This document shows, one piece after another, positions 34,327 to 43,816 of a stretch of DNA of 64,000 nt. Source of the DNA: Haloferax sulfurifontis ATCC BAA-897 (GTDB lineage Archaea; Halobacteriota; Halobacteria; Halobacteriales; Haloferacaceae); the NCBI RefSeq assembly GCF_000337835.1, contig NZ_AOLM01000012.1, forward strand, positions 62,001 to 126,000. Reading direction: 5' to 3'. The notes under the pieces were generated by a model. The model made no database searches. It was not told the DNA's origin and saw only the letters and a list, made by a program, of their open reading frames with translations. Made by a program: the position numbers and the translations under genes. Position 1 is the stretch's first letter. The number at the start of each line of letters is the position of its first letter.

Positions 34327-34971
34327 ATGCCATCGACCCTCGTCCACGTCGCGGTCGGCGGACTCGTCGGTGCCGCCCTCCTCGGTCGCTGGTTCGACGC
34401 CCGGTCGGTCGGCGTCGCGCTCGTCGCCGCCGCGGTCCCCGACCTCGATTCGTTCACCAGCACGCTCCTGCCGGGGAGCCACCGCGCGCTCCTCCACACG
34501 CTGTTGCTCCCGCTCGCGCTCGCCGCGCTCGTGGTCTACGACACGCGGATTCGGGACCCCGAGCGCTCCGCGATTCGCGGTCGCTGGGGGGACCGTGGGG
34601 TCGCAGTCGCGTGGGTGGGCATCGCGGCGCTCCTCTGCGGCGGCGTCTTCCCCGACCTGTTCACCAACGGCGTCAACGCTTTCTACCCGCTTCACGACGC
34701 GTTCTACTCGATTAGCGGGCGCGCCGAGTGGTCGAGCACGCGCGGGTTCGTCCAGACGTTCGTCGAGCTACGGCCCGCGTCGCCGCCGCCGACGACGGAG
34801 ACGCTCCACTACAGCACTGTAGTCGACCCGTCGCCGGGCGCGGAACCCGAGAACGTCGAGCGAATCGCCCCGCTCGCCTCGTCCGGACTGGAACTGATGC
34901 TCGTCGTCCTCGGGGCGGGTGTGGTCGGCGGGCGACTCCTGTCGGAGCGGCTTCGCGGCTCCTCGGAGTGA
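34327..34971 (+). CDS. membrane-bound metal-dependent hydrolase (YdjM/DUF457 family)
   Basis: 214 residues from an ATG at 34327. Membrane protein with about four or five helices and the family's histidines and aspartates near the membrane face: STLVHVAVGGLVG at the start, AAVPDLDSF, HRALLHTLLLP and GVFPDLFTNG. Related to the LexA-regulated YdjM and phospholipase-like membrane hydrolases, but no substrate is established. Nothing in the neighbourhood narrows the role. Confidence 0.83.
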   Translation: MPSTLVHVAVGGLVGAALLGRWFDARSVGVALVAAAVPDLDSFTSTLLPGSHRALLHTLLLPLALAALVVYDTRIRDPERSAIRGRWGDRGVAVAWVGIAALLCGGVFPDLFTNGVNAFYPLHDAFYSISGRAEWSSTRGFVQTFVELRPASPPPTTETLHYSTVVDPSPGAEPENVERIAPLASSGLELMLVVLGAGVVGGRLLSERLRGSSE

Positions 34972-35029
34972 GCCGGGAACGCGGCCGCGACTCCGAGCGT
35001 TCATAACCGATGGCAACGCACCCGCGTGC

Positions 35030-35611
35030 ATGAGCGAGACACCGGACGGCGTCGAGGTGCGGCCGTACGAACCGGGCGACGCGGCCGCGTTCTGGGAACT
35101 GAAACGCGGGTTCGAACTCGGCATCGGCGAGGGGACCGGCGGCGACGACAAGCTGTCGACGTACGAGGCGAAACTCACCGACGACTACCGCGAGCGATAC
35201 CTCTCGTGGGTCGAGCGCTGTGCGACCGACGACCCCGGGTGCGTCGTCGTCGCGGAGGCGTCGTCGGACGGTGGCGAGGACGGCGAGGACGGCGAGGGTG
35301 GCGACGACGGCACCAGCGACGGTCGCGACGGCGCGGACACGACGCTCGTCGGCTACGCCTTCGCGCTCCCCGAGGAGATGACGTTCATCTGGGACGCCGC
35401 CGTGCTCAACGAGCTATTCCTCGACGCCGACTACCGCGGCACGGGCGTCGCAGACGAACTCATGGCGGCCGTGTTGGACCACGCGCGCTCGCAGGACCTC
35501 CCTCTGGACCGAATCGTCCTCGACGTGGACGAGGCGAACGGTCGGGCGCGGGCGTTCTACGAGCGCTACGGCTTCGACCACTGGGGCGAACTCGTCGCGC
35601 GCGACCTCTGA
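35030..35611 (+). CDS. GNAT family N-acetyltransferase with acidic insert
   Basis: 193 residues from an ATG at 35030. The acetyl-CoA site lies in LNELFLDADYRGTGVADELM (strand 4 and the RGTGV loop), followed by NGRARAFYERYGF typical of the C-terminal GNAT helix and strand. An acidic Gly/Asp/Glu-rich stretch (about residues 82-104) is inserted between strands 3 and 4; it looks like a disordered salt-adapted loop made of near-repeats of GGEDGED. Substrate unknown. Confidence 0.88.
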   Translation: MSETPDGVEVRPYEPGDAAAFWELKRGFELGIGEGTGGDDKLSTYEAKLTDDYRERYLSWVERCATDDPGCVVVAEASSDGGEDGEDGEGGDDGTSDGRDGADTTLVGYAFALPEEMTFIWDAAVLNELFLDADYRGTGVADELMAAVLDHARSQDLPLDRIVLDVDEANGRARAFYERYGFDHWGELVARDL

Positions 35612-35659
35612 GGTCGGGAAACCGAGGAATCGGAGAACCGAGCGAGCGGGCGTCAGTGA

Positions 35660-36241
35660 CTACCGGAGCGCCGTGGCCGCGACGCCGCCGACGGTGCCGA
35701 GAACGGCGGGGTAGGCGACGCCCGCGAGGAGCGCGGACGTGACCGGGTCGGGACTGATAGCCGCGTCGCCGACGCTGACGGTGAACAGTGCGATACCCGC
35801 GAGCGCGAAGACGAGGTAGCCGACGGTGGTTCCCACGCCGGCCAGCGCGCCTTCCTGCGGCGAGGACGCGCCGCTGACGACGGCCGCGAGCGCGCCCGCG
35901 GCGAGGAGCGCGACCACGGGCACGACGTAGAGCACCGGCGAGAACGCCTCGACGTTCTCGATGAGGTTCGCGCTGGAGGTCGTTCCGAACAGGCCGGGGA
36001 ACCGCGTCGTCACGCCGTGGGCGCTCATGAACACCCAGCCGACGACCTTCCACGTCGAGATGTCGGAGCCGAGGGCTTCGAGCACCTGACTGGCCGTCGA
36101 GTTCTCGATGGTCGAGGAGGACAGCAGGTACGTCACGAGGTAGCCGAACAGGGCCGCTCCGAGACCGGCGACGCCGCCGCCGCCGACCGACCGAAGCGTC
36201 GATGGTGTGGAACCGGGCGTCGATTCAGGTGTCGTTGACAT
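35660..36241 (-). CDS. haloarchaeal membrane protein (DUF7978-like)
   Basis: 193 residues from an ATG at 36241. Five membrane segments: GLGAALFGYLVTYLL, WKVVGWVFMSAHG (weaker), VLYVVPVVALLAAGAL, GTTVGYLVFALAGIAL and ALLAGVAYPAVLGTVGG. Begins with a Ser/Thr/Pro-rich tail. It resembles haloarchaeal proteins that I know as DUF7978. Function unknown. Convergent with the GNAT gene. Confidence 0.8.
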   Translation of the reverse strand: MSTTPESTPGSTPSTLRSVGGGGVAGLGAALFGYLVTYLLSSSTIENSTASQVLEALGSDISTWKVVGWVFMSAHGVTTRFPGLFGTTSSANLIENVEAFSPVLYVVPVVALLAAGALAAVVSGASSPQEGALAGVGTTVGYLVFALAGIALFTVSVGDAAISPDPVTSALLAGVAYPAVLGTVGGVAATALR

Positions 36242-36424
36242 CGTGTCGGAAGCGATTGTCGCTCTCCCCTAAATGTCTCGTGGCCGCCGTGCGTGGGTGT
36301 CTCGCGGTACGATGTGGCAGATGAGGGGTCCACATCGCGACCCACGTCGACGGCGGTCTGAAGGGCGGCCGCGTCGTCGCCGGCGCGGTTCCCGGTGCGG
36401 TCCCGGGTGGCGAATACGGACGGC

Positions 36425-37072
36425 TCAGCGAACGTCGTCGGGGTCGGCGTCCCAACGGAACTCGGCGTCGTAGTCGCCGCCGGTCGTCGCCAGCCAGTCC
36501 TCGCGGGAGACGCTGTAGCGGAGTTCATCGGTCGGGTCGCCGTCGATGACGATGCTGTTTGGCTCGCGGCCGTCGAGGCCGCCGCCGAGCGCCGCCATGT
36601 ACTTCTCTATCGCTCGCTTGGATTTCTCGTTCGACACGACGTGCGACACCGAGACGACTTCGAGGTCCAGCGCGTCGAACGCGAGCGCCACCAGCGCCGC
36701 GGCGCGCTCACCCGAGTACCCGCGGCCCCAGTAGCGCGGGCGGAGCCACAGCCCGAGTTCTCCGACGCGTCGGTCCCACTCGGTGTGGAGGCCACCGAAC
36801 CCGGCAATCTCGCCTGCGCCCGCTTCGCCGTCGCGCGGGATAATCGCGTAGTCGGCGCTCTCGGCGTCGGTCCAACTCGACTCCCCGCGGTCGAGGAACT
36901 CCTTCGTCACTTTCGGCGTCTCGTGGCGCGACCACGGCATGTGCCGGGTCACGTCGTCCATCTCGGGGGCCGAACACAGGTCGTACGCCTCGTGGACGCC
37001 GACGTGCTTCGGGCGGCGGGCGACCAAGCGGAGCCGCGGCGTCTCGACGGCCGCGGGGTAGAGGTCGCTCAC
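36425..37072 (-). CDS. GNAT family N-acetyltransferase (RimJ/RimL-like), copy 2
   Basis: 215 residues from a GTG at 37072 overlapping the stop of the upstream paralogue (GTGA). The acetyl-CoA binding motif is RYWGRGYSGERAAAL; before it lies WDRRVGELGLWLRP, after it NEKSKRAIEKYMAALGG, the layout of ribosomal-protein acetyltransferases such as RimJ and RimL. It is a tandem duplicate of the gene at 37069-37707 and ends with the same TGGDYDAEFRW tail. Substrate unknown. Confidence 0.88.
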   Translation of the reverse strand: MSDLYPAAVETPRLRLVARRPKHVGVHEAYDLCSAPEMDDVTRHMPWSRHETPKVTKEFLDRGESSWTDAESADYAIIPRDGEAGAGEIAGFGGLHTEWDRRVGELGLWLRPRYWGRGYSGERAAALVALAFDALDLEVVSVSHVVSNEKSKRAIEKYMAALGGGLDGREPNSIVIDGDPTDELRYSVSREDWLATTGGDYDAEFRWDADPDDVR

Positions 37073-37707
37073 TCGCGGCCCTCCCAGCGGAACTCGGCGT
37101 CGTAGTCGCCGCCGGTGGCGTCTTCCCACTGTTCGCGGGTCACGGACCAACCGCGAACGTCGCGCGGCGTCCCGTCGGCGTCGACGGTCTCGTTGGGAAA
37201 CAGACCGTCTTCCCGCCCGCCGAAGCGGTCGGTGTACTTCTCGATGGCGCGACACGACGCCTCGTTTTCGGGCATGGCGTACGCGAGCGCGACGTCGAGG
37301 TCGAGCACATCGAAGACGGCGGCGAAGAAGGCGGCCGCCCGCTCGCCGGAGTAGCCGCGGCCCCAGAACTCCGCGCGGAGCCATATGCCGAAGACGGCCC
37401 GGCGCTTGTCCCACTCGGGGTTGAAGCCGGCGGTGCCCGCGAACTCGCCCGCGCCGTCCTCACCGTCGCGGGGGAAGACGGCGTAGATGGCGTTTTCGGC
37501 CGACTCGTGGCCCTTTTCGGCCTGTTCGATGAACTCCAGCGTCTCCTTGGGCGTCTCGTGGGGGTTCCACGTGACGTACTCGGTCTCCTCTTCGATGGTG
37601 TCCGACCGCGAGGCCGCGAAGCGGTCGTAGGCGTCCAACGGGTCGACGACCGCCCGCGACAGGGCCCGGAGCCTGAGCCGCGAGGTCACGATTTCGTCGG
37701 GGAACAT
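37069..37707 (-). CDS. GNAT family N-acetyltransferase (RimJ/RimL-like), copy 1
   Basis: 212 residues from an ATG at 37707. N-terminal IVTSRLRLRALSR, acetyl-CoA motif AEFWGRGYSGERAAAF and C-terminal TGGDYDAEFRW shared with the next gene. The pair therefore arose by tandem duplication and is translated as an operon. A TATA-like element (minus strand acttattagc, 37738-37729) sits about 25 bp upstream, and a perfect palindrome (37751-37764) lies just above it. Protein or small-molecule acetylation is possible. Confidence 0.88.
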   Translation of the reverse strand: MFPDEIVTSRLRLRALSRAVVDPLDAYDRFAASRSDTIEEETEYVTWNPHETPKETLEFIEQAEKGHESAENAIYAVFPRDGEDGAGEFAGTAGFNPEWDKRRAVFGIWLRAEFWGRGYSGERAAAFFAAVFDVLDLDVALAYAMPENEASCRAIEKYTDRFGGREDGLFPNETVDADGTPRDVRGWSVTREQWEDATGGDYDAEFRWEGRE

Positions 37708-37750
37708 GGGACGGAGTCCACTCGGAGGGCGCTAATAAGTTTTCTGACTA

Positions 37751-37764
37751 TTGACATATGTCAA
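37751..37764. promoter_or_regulatory. perfect palindrome TTGACATATGTCAA
   Basis: A 14-bp perfect palindrome immediately upstream of the likely TATA box of the GNAT pair, with gene 37913-38305 diverging on the other side. The position fits an activator or repressor acting on the leftward promoter. I cannot name the factor. Confidence 0.55.
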
Positions 37765-37912
37765 CGTGATGCACGACCTGACTGGCCACGGCTCTCGGAT
37801 CGGTCGGATTCGAACACGTTCCGGGCGCACACACCTTCTCCCGCGCGAGAACCCGGAGATGCGTATTTGTGTCGGGAGCGCGTCTAGCGGGGACGGAACG
37901 GAGTGCAACGAG

Positions 37913-38305
37913 ATGGACTGGGAGCGAACGGTGGGCGGCTACGCGCTCGTCATGGGAGCCGTGACGCTCGTCATCTGGGCGTTGACCGTCGACGGCGGCC
38001 CGGTGATGGAGCCGCGGACCGACCCGTTTTCGCTGTTCGCGTCGCTCGTGTTGGGCGGGCTGACCGGCGTGTCGCTTCTGGTGGCGGGTGCGGGACTCGT
38101 CCGACGGCAGTTGTGGGCGCGCCCGCTCAGTCTCGTGGCCTTCGGCCTGCTTTTCGCCGGCGTCATCGACAGCGCCGGCTACTACGCCGCAGTCGGACGA
38201 GTCGGCGTCGTCGTGGCGCTGTTCGTTGTCTGTCTCGCCACGCTCGCGGCGCTCGGGTGGTCCCTCGTCGACGCCCGGAACCGGGCGCGGCGGGCGGCGT
38301 GGTGA
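37913..38305 (+). CDS. 130-aa membrane protein
   Basis: ATG at 37913 chosen because the sequence from MDWERTVGGYALV on is haloarchaeal in composition, while earlier in-frame codons are not. Four membrane segments (GGYALVMGAVTLVIWAL, LFASLVLGGLTGVSLLVAG, PLSLVAFGLLFAGVI, VGVVVALFVVCLATLAAL) and an Arg-rich C-terminus. No family recognised. It is followed by rfcL after 113 bp. Confidence 0.75.
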   Translation: MDWERTVGGYALVMGAVTLVIWALTVDGGPVMEPRTDPFSLFASLVLGGLTGVSLLVAGAGLVRRQLWARPLSLVAFGLLFAGVIDSAGYYAAVGRVGVVVALFVVCLATLAALGWSLVDARNRARRAAW

Positions 38306-38418
38306 GTCGGCGTCTGCGTCGGTGAGTCGCCCCGGTAGTTCGGGCGCTTCCGGCGGAGCGTCCGGCCGGCGCGCGGCGCTCCGCAACCACTAAACGCGCC
38401 TCGGTCCTCCTTCCGGTA

Positions 38419-39879
38419 ATGGTAGACTGGACGGAGAAGTACCGCCCATCGACGCTCTCCGAGGTCCGCGGCAACAACAAGGCCCGCGACGCCCTCGCGG
38501 AGTGGGCCGAGACGTGGGACGACCACCGGGAGGCGGTCGTCGTCCACGGGAGCCCGGGCATCGGAAAGACCTCCGCGGCCCACGCGCTCGCCGCCGACAT
38601 GGGCTGGGAGACGGTCGAGTTGAACGCGTCGGACCAGCGGACCGGCGACGTCATCGAGCGCTTCGCCGGCCGCGCCGCGAAGAACGCGACGCTCGCCGGC
38701 TCGTCGACGGGCACGTCCACCCGGCAGTTGGTCATCCTCGACGAGGCCGACAACATCCACGGCAACTACGACCGCGGCGGGGCCAGCGCCGTCACCCGCC
38801 TCGTCAAGTCGTCGAGCCAGCCCATCGTCCTCATCGCCAACGAGTTCTACGACATGAGCCGCGGGCTCCGGAACGCCTGTCAGGAAATCGAGTTCCGCGA
38901 CGTGTCCGCCCGCTCTATCGTCCCCGTCCTCCGCGACATCTGCCGCAAGGAGGGACTGGAGTTCGAGTCCGACGCGCTCGACCGCATCGCCGAGATGAAC
39001 AGCGGCGACCTTCGCTCGGCCGTCAACGACCTGCAGGCCATCGCCGAGGGCCGCGAGAAAATCACCGAGGAGGACGTGGTCATGGGCGACCGCGACCGCT
39101 CTGTCGGCCTGTTCGAGTTCCTCGACGCCGTCCTCAAAGAGGAGTCCGCACAGGACGCGCTGTACACCGCCTACGACGTGGACGAGACGCCCGACGACCT
39201 CACGAAGTGGGTCGAGGACAAGGTGTCGCTCGTCTACGAACCCGACGAACTCGCCCGCGCCTACGACTTCCTCGCCAACGCCGACCGCTGGCTCGGCCGC
39301 GTGCGCGCCACGCAGAACTACTCCTACTGGCGCTACGCGACCGACAACCTCGCCGCCGGCGTCGCGGCCTCCCGCGACCGGACCCGCGGCGGGTGGACCC
39401 GCTACGGCGGCGCGCCCTACCGCTCGACCCGCGACAAGACCCGCGACACCGTCGTCCGGAAAATCGCGCAGAACGGCGGCTTCAGCATGGCGACCACCCG
39501 CCGCGAGGTCCTCCCGTACCTCTCGGCTATCACCCACCACTGCAAGCCCCGCGAACTGACCGTCGCCATGGCCGCCTACTACGAGTTCGACGAGTCGCAC
39601 GTCTCCTTTGTCACCGGGAGCGGCGAGACGACGAACAAGGTCCAGTCCATCGTCGAGGACGCCGGCGAACTCCGCGAGGAACTGGTCGAGGAACACGCCG
39701 GCGGCGCGTTCGCCGGGATGGAAGACGTGTCCGTCGAGGGCGACGCGGCGGCCGCCGACGGCGACGAGGGCTCCGACGACGTGCTCGACCGCGACGCCGA
39801 CGCCGACGACGCGGCCGAGAGCGACGAGGACGACGCCTCGACCGACGACGGGCAGTCCGGGCTCGACGACTTCTTCTGA
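38419..39879 (+). CDS. rfcL: replication factor C large subunit
   Basis: 486 residues from an ATG at 38419. Part of the clamp loader that opens PCNA and places it on primed DNA. AAA+ motifs: Walker A GSPGIGKTS (44-52), Walker B LVILDEADN (about 107-115), sensor region PIVLIANEFYDMS and SGDLRSAVNDLQ. The C-terminal 60 residues are an acidic low-complexity tail ending in a PCNA-interacting motif QSGLDDFF at the very end. Length normal. The small RFC subunit genes are not in this window. Confidence 0.96.
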   Translation: MVDWTEKYRPSTLSEVRGNNKARDALAEWAETWDDHREAVVVHGSPGIGKTSAAHALAADMGWETVELNASDQRTGDVIERFAGRAAKNATLAGSSTGTSTRQLVILDEADNIHGNYDRGGASAVTRLVKSSSQPIVLIANEFYDMSRGLRNACQEIEFRDVSARSIVPVLRDICRKEGLEFESDALDRIAEMNSGDLRSAVNDLQAIAEGREKITEEDVVMGDRDRSVGLFEFLDAVLKEESAQDALYTAYDVDETPDDLTKWVEDKVSLVYEPDELARAYDFLANADRWLGRVRATQNYSYWRYATDNLAAGVAASRDRTRGGWTRYGGAPYRSTRDKTRDTVVRKIAQNGGFSMATTRREVLPYLSAITHHCKPRELTVAMAAYYEFDESHVSFVTGSGETTNKVQSIVEDAGELREELVEEHAGGAFAGMEDVSVEGDAAAADGDEGSDDVLDRDADADDAAESDEDDASTDDGQSGLDDFF

Positions 39880-39989
39880 GCGGGACCGTCCGCCGCGTTC
39901 CAGCCGCGTTCCCGCCGCGTTTCTGTCGCGCCGCCGCCCGAGAGTAACGCCACGCGGGGCTTTTTGGGGCCGCCCGACGAACCGCGCGT

Positions 39990-41051
39990 ATGAGAGCCGC
40001 AGTCCTCCGCGAACACGGTGAACCGCTCGACGTGACCGAAGTCCCCGACCCGACGTGCGACCCCGACGGCGTCGTCGTCGAAGTCGAGGCCTGCGGCATC
40101 TGCCGGAGCGACTGGCACTCGTGGATGGGTCACGGCGAGTGGGCCGACGACGCGGTCCCCGCCGGCCAGATTCTCGGCCACGAGCCCGCCGGCCGCGTCG
40201 TCGAGGTCGGCGACCGCGTCGAGACGATTCGGGAGGGCGACCGCGTCGCCCTGCCGTTCAACCTCGCCTGCGGCTCGTGCGGCTACTGCCAGACCGGCCA
40301 CGGCAACGTCTGCACGGGCGACCACCCGCACGCCCTCGGCTTCGAACCGTCCGCGCAGGGCGCGTTCGCGGAGTTGGTCCATCTCCCGTCCGCCGATTAC
40401 AACGCGATTCAGCTCCCCGAGGATGTTTCCCCGACCGACGTGGCCGCGCTCGGCTGTCGGTTCATGACGGCCTACAACGCCCTCGACGCCCGCGCCGGCC
40501 TCCGCGCGGGCCAGTGGGTCGCCGTCCACGGCTGTGGCGGTGTCGGCCTGTCGGCGATTCAGGTGGCGACCGTCCTCGGCGCGCGCGTCGTCGCGGTCGA
40601 CGTGCGCGAGTCCGCGCTCGACGCCGCGGCCGACCTCGGCGCTGACGCCGTCGTCGACGGCTCCGCGGAGGACCCGGTGGACGCCATCCGGGGGCTGACC
40701 GACGGCGGGGCGCACGTCTCGCTCGACGCGCTTGGCGTCGCCGAGACCTGCCGGAACTCGGTTCGGTCGGTCCGGCCTCGGGGCGCACACGTCCAGGTCG
40801 GCCTGACGACCGAGGCCGAACAGGGGAACGTGTCGCTTCCGACCGACTGGATGACGAGACACGAGGTGTCGTTCCTCGGCGCGCGCGGGATGCCGCCGAC
40901 GAACGCGGACGACCTGCTCTCGCTGCTCGCGTCGGACGCGGTCGACCCCGGCTCGCTCGTGACGAAGACCGTCTCGCTCGACGAGGTACCCGAGCGACTA
41001 GCCGCGATGACCGACTACGACACCGTCGGCGTCGAAGTGATGGTTCCGTAA
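39990..41051 (+). CDS. zinc-dependent alcohol dehydrogenase
   Basis: 353 residues from an ATG at 39990. Medium-chain dehydrogenase: catalytic zinc ligands Cys38 (GICRSDWHSW) and His64-Glu65 (LGHEPAG); structural zinc Cys94, Cys97, Cys100 and Cys108; Rossmann GCGGVGLSAI at about 175-184. Asp after the second beta strand (VAVDVRES) suggests NAD(H). It oxidises or reduces an alcohol/aldehyde pair that cannot be named from sequence. Single gene between rfcL and a small zinc protein. Confidence 0.92.
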   Translation: MRAAVLREHGEPLDVTEVPDPTCDPDGVVVEVEACGICRSDWHSWMGHGEWADDAVPAGQILGHEPAGRVVEVGDRVETIREGDRVALPFNLACGSCGYCQTGHGNVCTGDHPHALGFEPSAQGAFAELVHLPSADYNAIQLPEDVSPTDVAALGCRFMTAYNALDARAGLRAGQWVAVHGCGGVGLSAIQVATVLGARVVAVDVRESALDAAADLGADAVVDGSAEDPVDAIRGLTDGGAHVSLDALGVAETCRNSVRSVRPRGAHVQVGLTTEAEQGNVSLPTDWMTRHEVSFLGARGMPPTNADDLLSLLASDAVDPGSLVTKTVSLDEVPERLAAMTDYDTVGVEVMVP

Positions 41052-41094
41052 AAGCGGAGTCGGCGGTTCGGACGCTCGTTGGCTCGTTGCCGGC

Positions 41095-41328
41095 TCAGGG
41101 CGTCGGCGTCGGCGTTCGACGCTCCTCGGACGGCTCGTCGTCCGCGAGGCCGCGCCAGACGACCTCGCCGCAGTCGGGACAGTCGAGTCGGACCGTCCGG
41201 CCGTCGCGCGTCCGCTCGGACCACGCGTCGATGCCGGCGGCGCGGCCGCAGGTCTGACAGAAGAGGACGGCCTTGGTGCGTTCGCTATCGGGCGGTTCGT
41301 GACTGAATTCGCGGGGAGCGTAGTTCAT
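41095..41328 (-). CDS. 77-aa zinc-ribbon protein (possibly DUF8106)
   Basis: ATG at 41328, 77 residues. Cys pairs CQTC (residues 24-27) and CPDC (about 50-53) form a zinc ribbon; the C-terminal tail is Thr/Pro-rich (TPTPTP). It resembles a haloarchaeal zinc-ribbon family I know as DUF8106. Lies between two oppositely oriented genes without an operon partner. Function unknown. Confidence 0.78.
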   Translation of the reverse strand: MNYAPREFSHEPPDSERTKAVLFCQTCGRAAGIDAWSERTRDGRTVRLDCPDCGEVVWRGLADDEPSEERRTPTPTP

Positions 41329-41398
41329 GCCGCAGGAAGCGGCGTTTCGGGGGATAAGCTTGTTGGAAGATTCCGGGTGTGTGCCCGGCTACCCCGTC

Positions 41399-42127
41399 TC
41401 AGAGGAGCTTCGAGAGGAACTGCTTGCCGCGGTCGGTCTTCGGGTTCTCGAAGAACACCTCGGGCGGCGAGTCCTCGACGACGCGGCCGTCGGCCATGAG
41501 GACGATTCGGTCGCCGACCTCGCGGGCGAACCCCATCTCGTGGGTGACGACGAGCATCGTCATGCCCTCGTCGGCGAGGTCGTGCATCACGTCGAGCACC
41601 TCCCCGACGAGTTCGGGGTCGAGCGCGCTCGTGACCTCGTCGAACAGCATCACGTGGGGGTCCATGGCGAGCGCGCGGGCGATGGCGACGCGCTGTTGCT
41701 GGCCGCCAGACAGTTGGTTCGGATAGGAGTTCGACTGCGCGCCGAGGCCGACCCGGTCGAGCAGTTCGTCGGCGCGCCGCGTGGCGTCTCCCTCTTTGAG
41801 GCCCTTGACCTTCGTCGGCGCGAGCGTCACGTTCTCCCGCGCCGTCTTGTGCGGAAAGAGGTTAAAGCTCTGGAACACCATGCCGATGCGCTGTCGCAGG
41901 CGATTGATGTCCGCGTCCTCCGCAGAGATGGACTGGCCTTCGAGTCGAATCTCGCCGTCTTGAATCTCTTCGAGGCGGTTCGCACAGCGGAGGAGCGTCG
42001 ATTTCCCGGACCCCGAGGGGCCGATGACGACGCACACTTCGCCCTCTTCGACGTCGAGGTCGACGTCCTTCAGGACGTGCGTCTCGCCGAAGTACTTGTC
42101 CACCTCGTCGAATTCGAGGAGGCTCAT
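41399..42127 (-). CDS. polar amino acid ABC transporter ATP-binding protein
   Basis: 242 residues from an ATG at 42127 that overlaps the permease stop (ATGA). Walker [10 protein letters not shown] (36-44), Q-loop [11 protein letters not shown], signature QLSGGQQQR, Walker [15 protein letters not shown] and switch His in [11 protein letters not shown]: the pattern of GlnQ/HisP-type ATPases. It is the last gene of an operon of three genes (binding protein, permease, ATPase). Confidence 0.94.
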   Translation of the reverse strand: MSLLEFDEVDKYFGETHVLKDVDLDVEEGEVCVVIGPSGSGKSTLLRCANRLEEIQDGEIRLEGQSISAEDADINRLRQRIGMVFQSFNLFPHKTARENVTLAPTKVKGLKEGDATRRADELLDRVGLGAQSNSYPNQLSGGQQQRVAIARALAMDPHVMLFDEVTSALDPELVGEVLDVMHDLADEGMTMLVVTHEMGFAREVGDRIVLMADGRVVEDSPPEVFFENPKTDRGKQFLSKLL

Positions 42128-42957
42128 CGGCGGTCACCTCCCCAGTCGGAGCGGGCTTCGAGGTAACTGACGATTTTACCGAGCGGAATCGTAATCATGA
42201 GGTAGGCGATGGCGACGAGGAGGATGGGCGTCCACGGGTCGAACGTGGTCGAGTTGACGTTGCGGAACGCGCTGATGAGCTCCGGGATGGCGATGACCGT
42301 CAGGAGCGAGGTGTCCTTCACGAGGATGACCTGGTCGTTGCCGATTGCGGCGAGCGCGTTGCGCCACGCCTGCGGGAGGACGACCTCGCGCATGCCCTGC
42401 ACGTAAGACATCCCGAGCGAGCGGGCGGCCTCCATCTGGCCCTCCGGGACGGCGTCGATACCGCCGCGGACGGCCTCGCCGACGTAGGCGGCGTGGTTGA
42501 GCGTCAGTCCGATAATCGCGGTCGGAATCGCCCAGTTGGAGATGGGGAACTGCCCCGGCGGCCAGAACGCCGGAATCCCGACGTAGATGACGAGCAACTG
42601 GAACAGAAGCGGCGTCCCGCGGAAGAACTCGACGTAGGCGGTCGCGACGGTGTTCGTGAACCTCGTGTTCGACACCCGACCGAGTCCGACGAAGACGCCC
42701 GCGGTGACGGAAAACAGACTCCCGACGAGGACGATACCGAGCACTCGCAGGAACGCGTTGACGAACTGCGGGTGGATAATCTCGACGAGGAGTTCGAAAT
42801 CGACCTGGGTGAAGATAATCGCCGCGATGAACCCGCCGACTCCGAGCGTGAATAGTCCCGCGATGGCCGCGCCCAGTCGCCTGAGCGTTTTGTCGTTCAA
42901 GAACTGCTCTTGGTACTCACCGTCACCGGTTCGTCCCTCGGAGTAGGATTCAGCCAT
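42124..42957 (-). CDS. polar amino acid ABC transporter permease
   Basis: 277 residues from an ATG at 42957. The N-terminal 45 residues are polar, then about five membrane helices of the HisMQ family follow with the EAA loop ([22 protein letters not shown], in part residues 155-176) that contacts the ATPase. A single permease gene implies a homodimer. Lies 49 bp behind the binding-protein gene. Confidence 0.93.
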   Translation of the reverse strand: MAESYSEGRTGDGEYQEQFLNDKTLRRLGAAIAGLFTLGVGGFIAAIIFTQVDFELLVEIIHPQFVNAFLRVLGIVLVGSLFSVTAGVFVGLGRVSNTRFTNTVATAYVEFFRGTPLLFQLLVIYVGIPAFWPPGQFPISNWAIPTAIIGLTLNHAAYVGEAVRGGIDAVPEGQMEAARSLGMSYVQGMREVVLPQAWRNALAAIGNDQVILVKDTSLLTVIAIPELISAFRNVNSTTFDPWTPILLVAIAYLMITIPLGKIVSYLEARSDWGGDRR

Positions 42958-43006
42958 TGGTAGTGTTTCTCACAGTGGTGGGATAAAAAACGCGTCCTGG
43001 TTCGGC

Positions 43007-43816
43007 TTATCCGGAGAAGTACTCCGAGTAAATCTCGTCGTACGTGCCGTTGTCGCGGATGGTCTGGAGCGCGCCGTTGACCTCCTCGCGCAGGTCGTCG
43101 TCGTCCTGCCGGAAGCCGATGCCGTACTCCTCGACGGTGAGGGTGAGGTACGGCGGGGCGTTCTCCTTGCCCTGTTCCTCGGCGGCACCGGGACCTTCGA
43201 GGAACCGGACGTTGTCGCTCTGGTCGACGAAGGCGGCGTTGACGGTGTTGTCGTTGACGACCGCGCTGACCTGGTTGTTCCGGAGCGCGTCGAACGCGCC
43301 GGTCACCTGGTCGTAGCTCTGAATCGTCAGGTCGCCGTCGAACTCCTCTTTGAGGCTGGTCGCGGCGCTCTCGCCGGTCGTCCCCTTCTGGACGCCCACC
43401 GTGACACCCTGGAGGTCCTCCTTCGAGGAGATATCACTGCTGTTGAGGACGATGACCGTCTGGTAGGCGGTGAAGTACGGGTCCGAGAAGTCGATCTGCT
43501 CCGCGCGGTCCTCGGTGATGGTCATCGCGGACATGATGACGCGGAAGTTCCCGTTGTTGAGCGAGGGGATGATGCTGTCGAAGCTCGTCTTCTGGAACTC
43601 GTGTTCGTAGCCGAGTTCGCCGAAGACCGCCTCGGCGATGTCGACGTCGAAGCCGACGAGTTCGCCCTCGGTCGTCTCGTACTCGAACGGCCGGTACGGG
43701 ATGTCCGAGCCGATGGTAATCGTCTCGCTACTACTGCCGCCGCCGCCGAGACAGCCGGCCAGCGTGAACGCGGCCGCGGCCCCGGCGGAGCCCTTCAGAA
43801 AGGTGCGACGTTCCAT
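43007..43816 (-). CDS. amino acid ABC transporter substrate-binding lipoprotein
   Basis: 269 residues from an ATG at 43816 (MERRTFLKG); an ATG nine bases upstream (43825, MAVMERR) is equally possible. A TATA element (minus strand gtgttatac, 43850-43842) places the transcript start close to both. Tat signal ERRTFLKGSAG plus lipobox LAGC, then the periplasmic-binding-protein class 3 fold: PYRPFEYETTEGELVGFDVDI near the N-terminus (ligand Arg/Asp region) and VGVQKGTTGESAA. It captures a polar amino acid; which one is not evident. Confidence 0.92.
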   Translation of the reverse strand: MERRTFLKGSAGAAAAFTLAGCLGGGGSSSETITIGSDIPYRPFEYETTEGELVGFDVDIAEAVFGELGYEHEFQKTSFDSIIPSLNNGNFRVIMSAMTITEDRAEQIDFSDPYFTAYQTVIVLNSSDISSKEDLQGVTVGVQKGTTGESAATSLKEEFDGDLTIQSYDQVTGAFDALRNNQVSAVVNDNTVNAAFVDQSDNVRFLEGPGAAEEQGKENAPPYLTLTVEEYGIGFRQDDDDLREEVNGALQTIRDNGTYDEIYSEYFSG

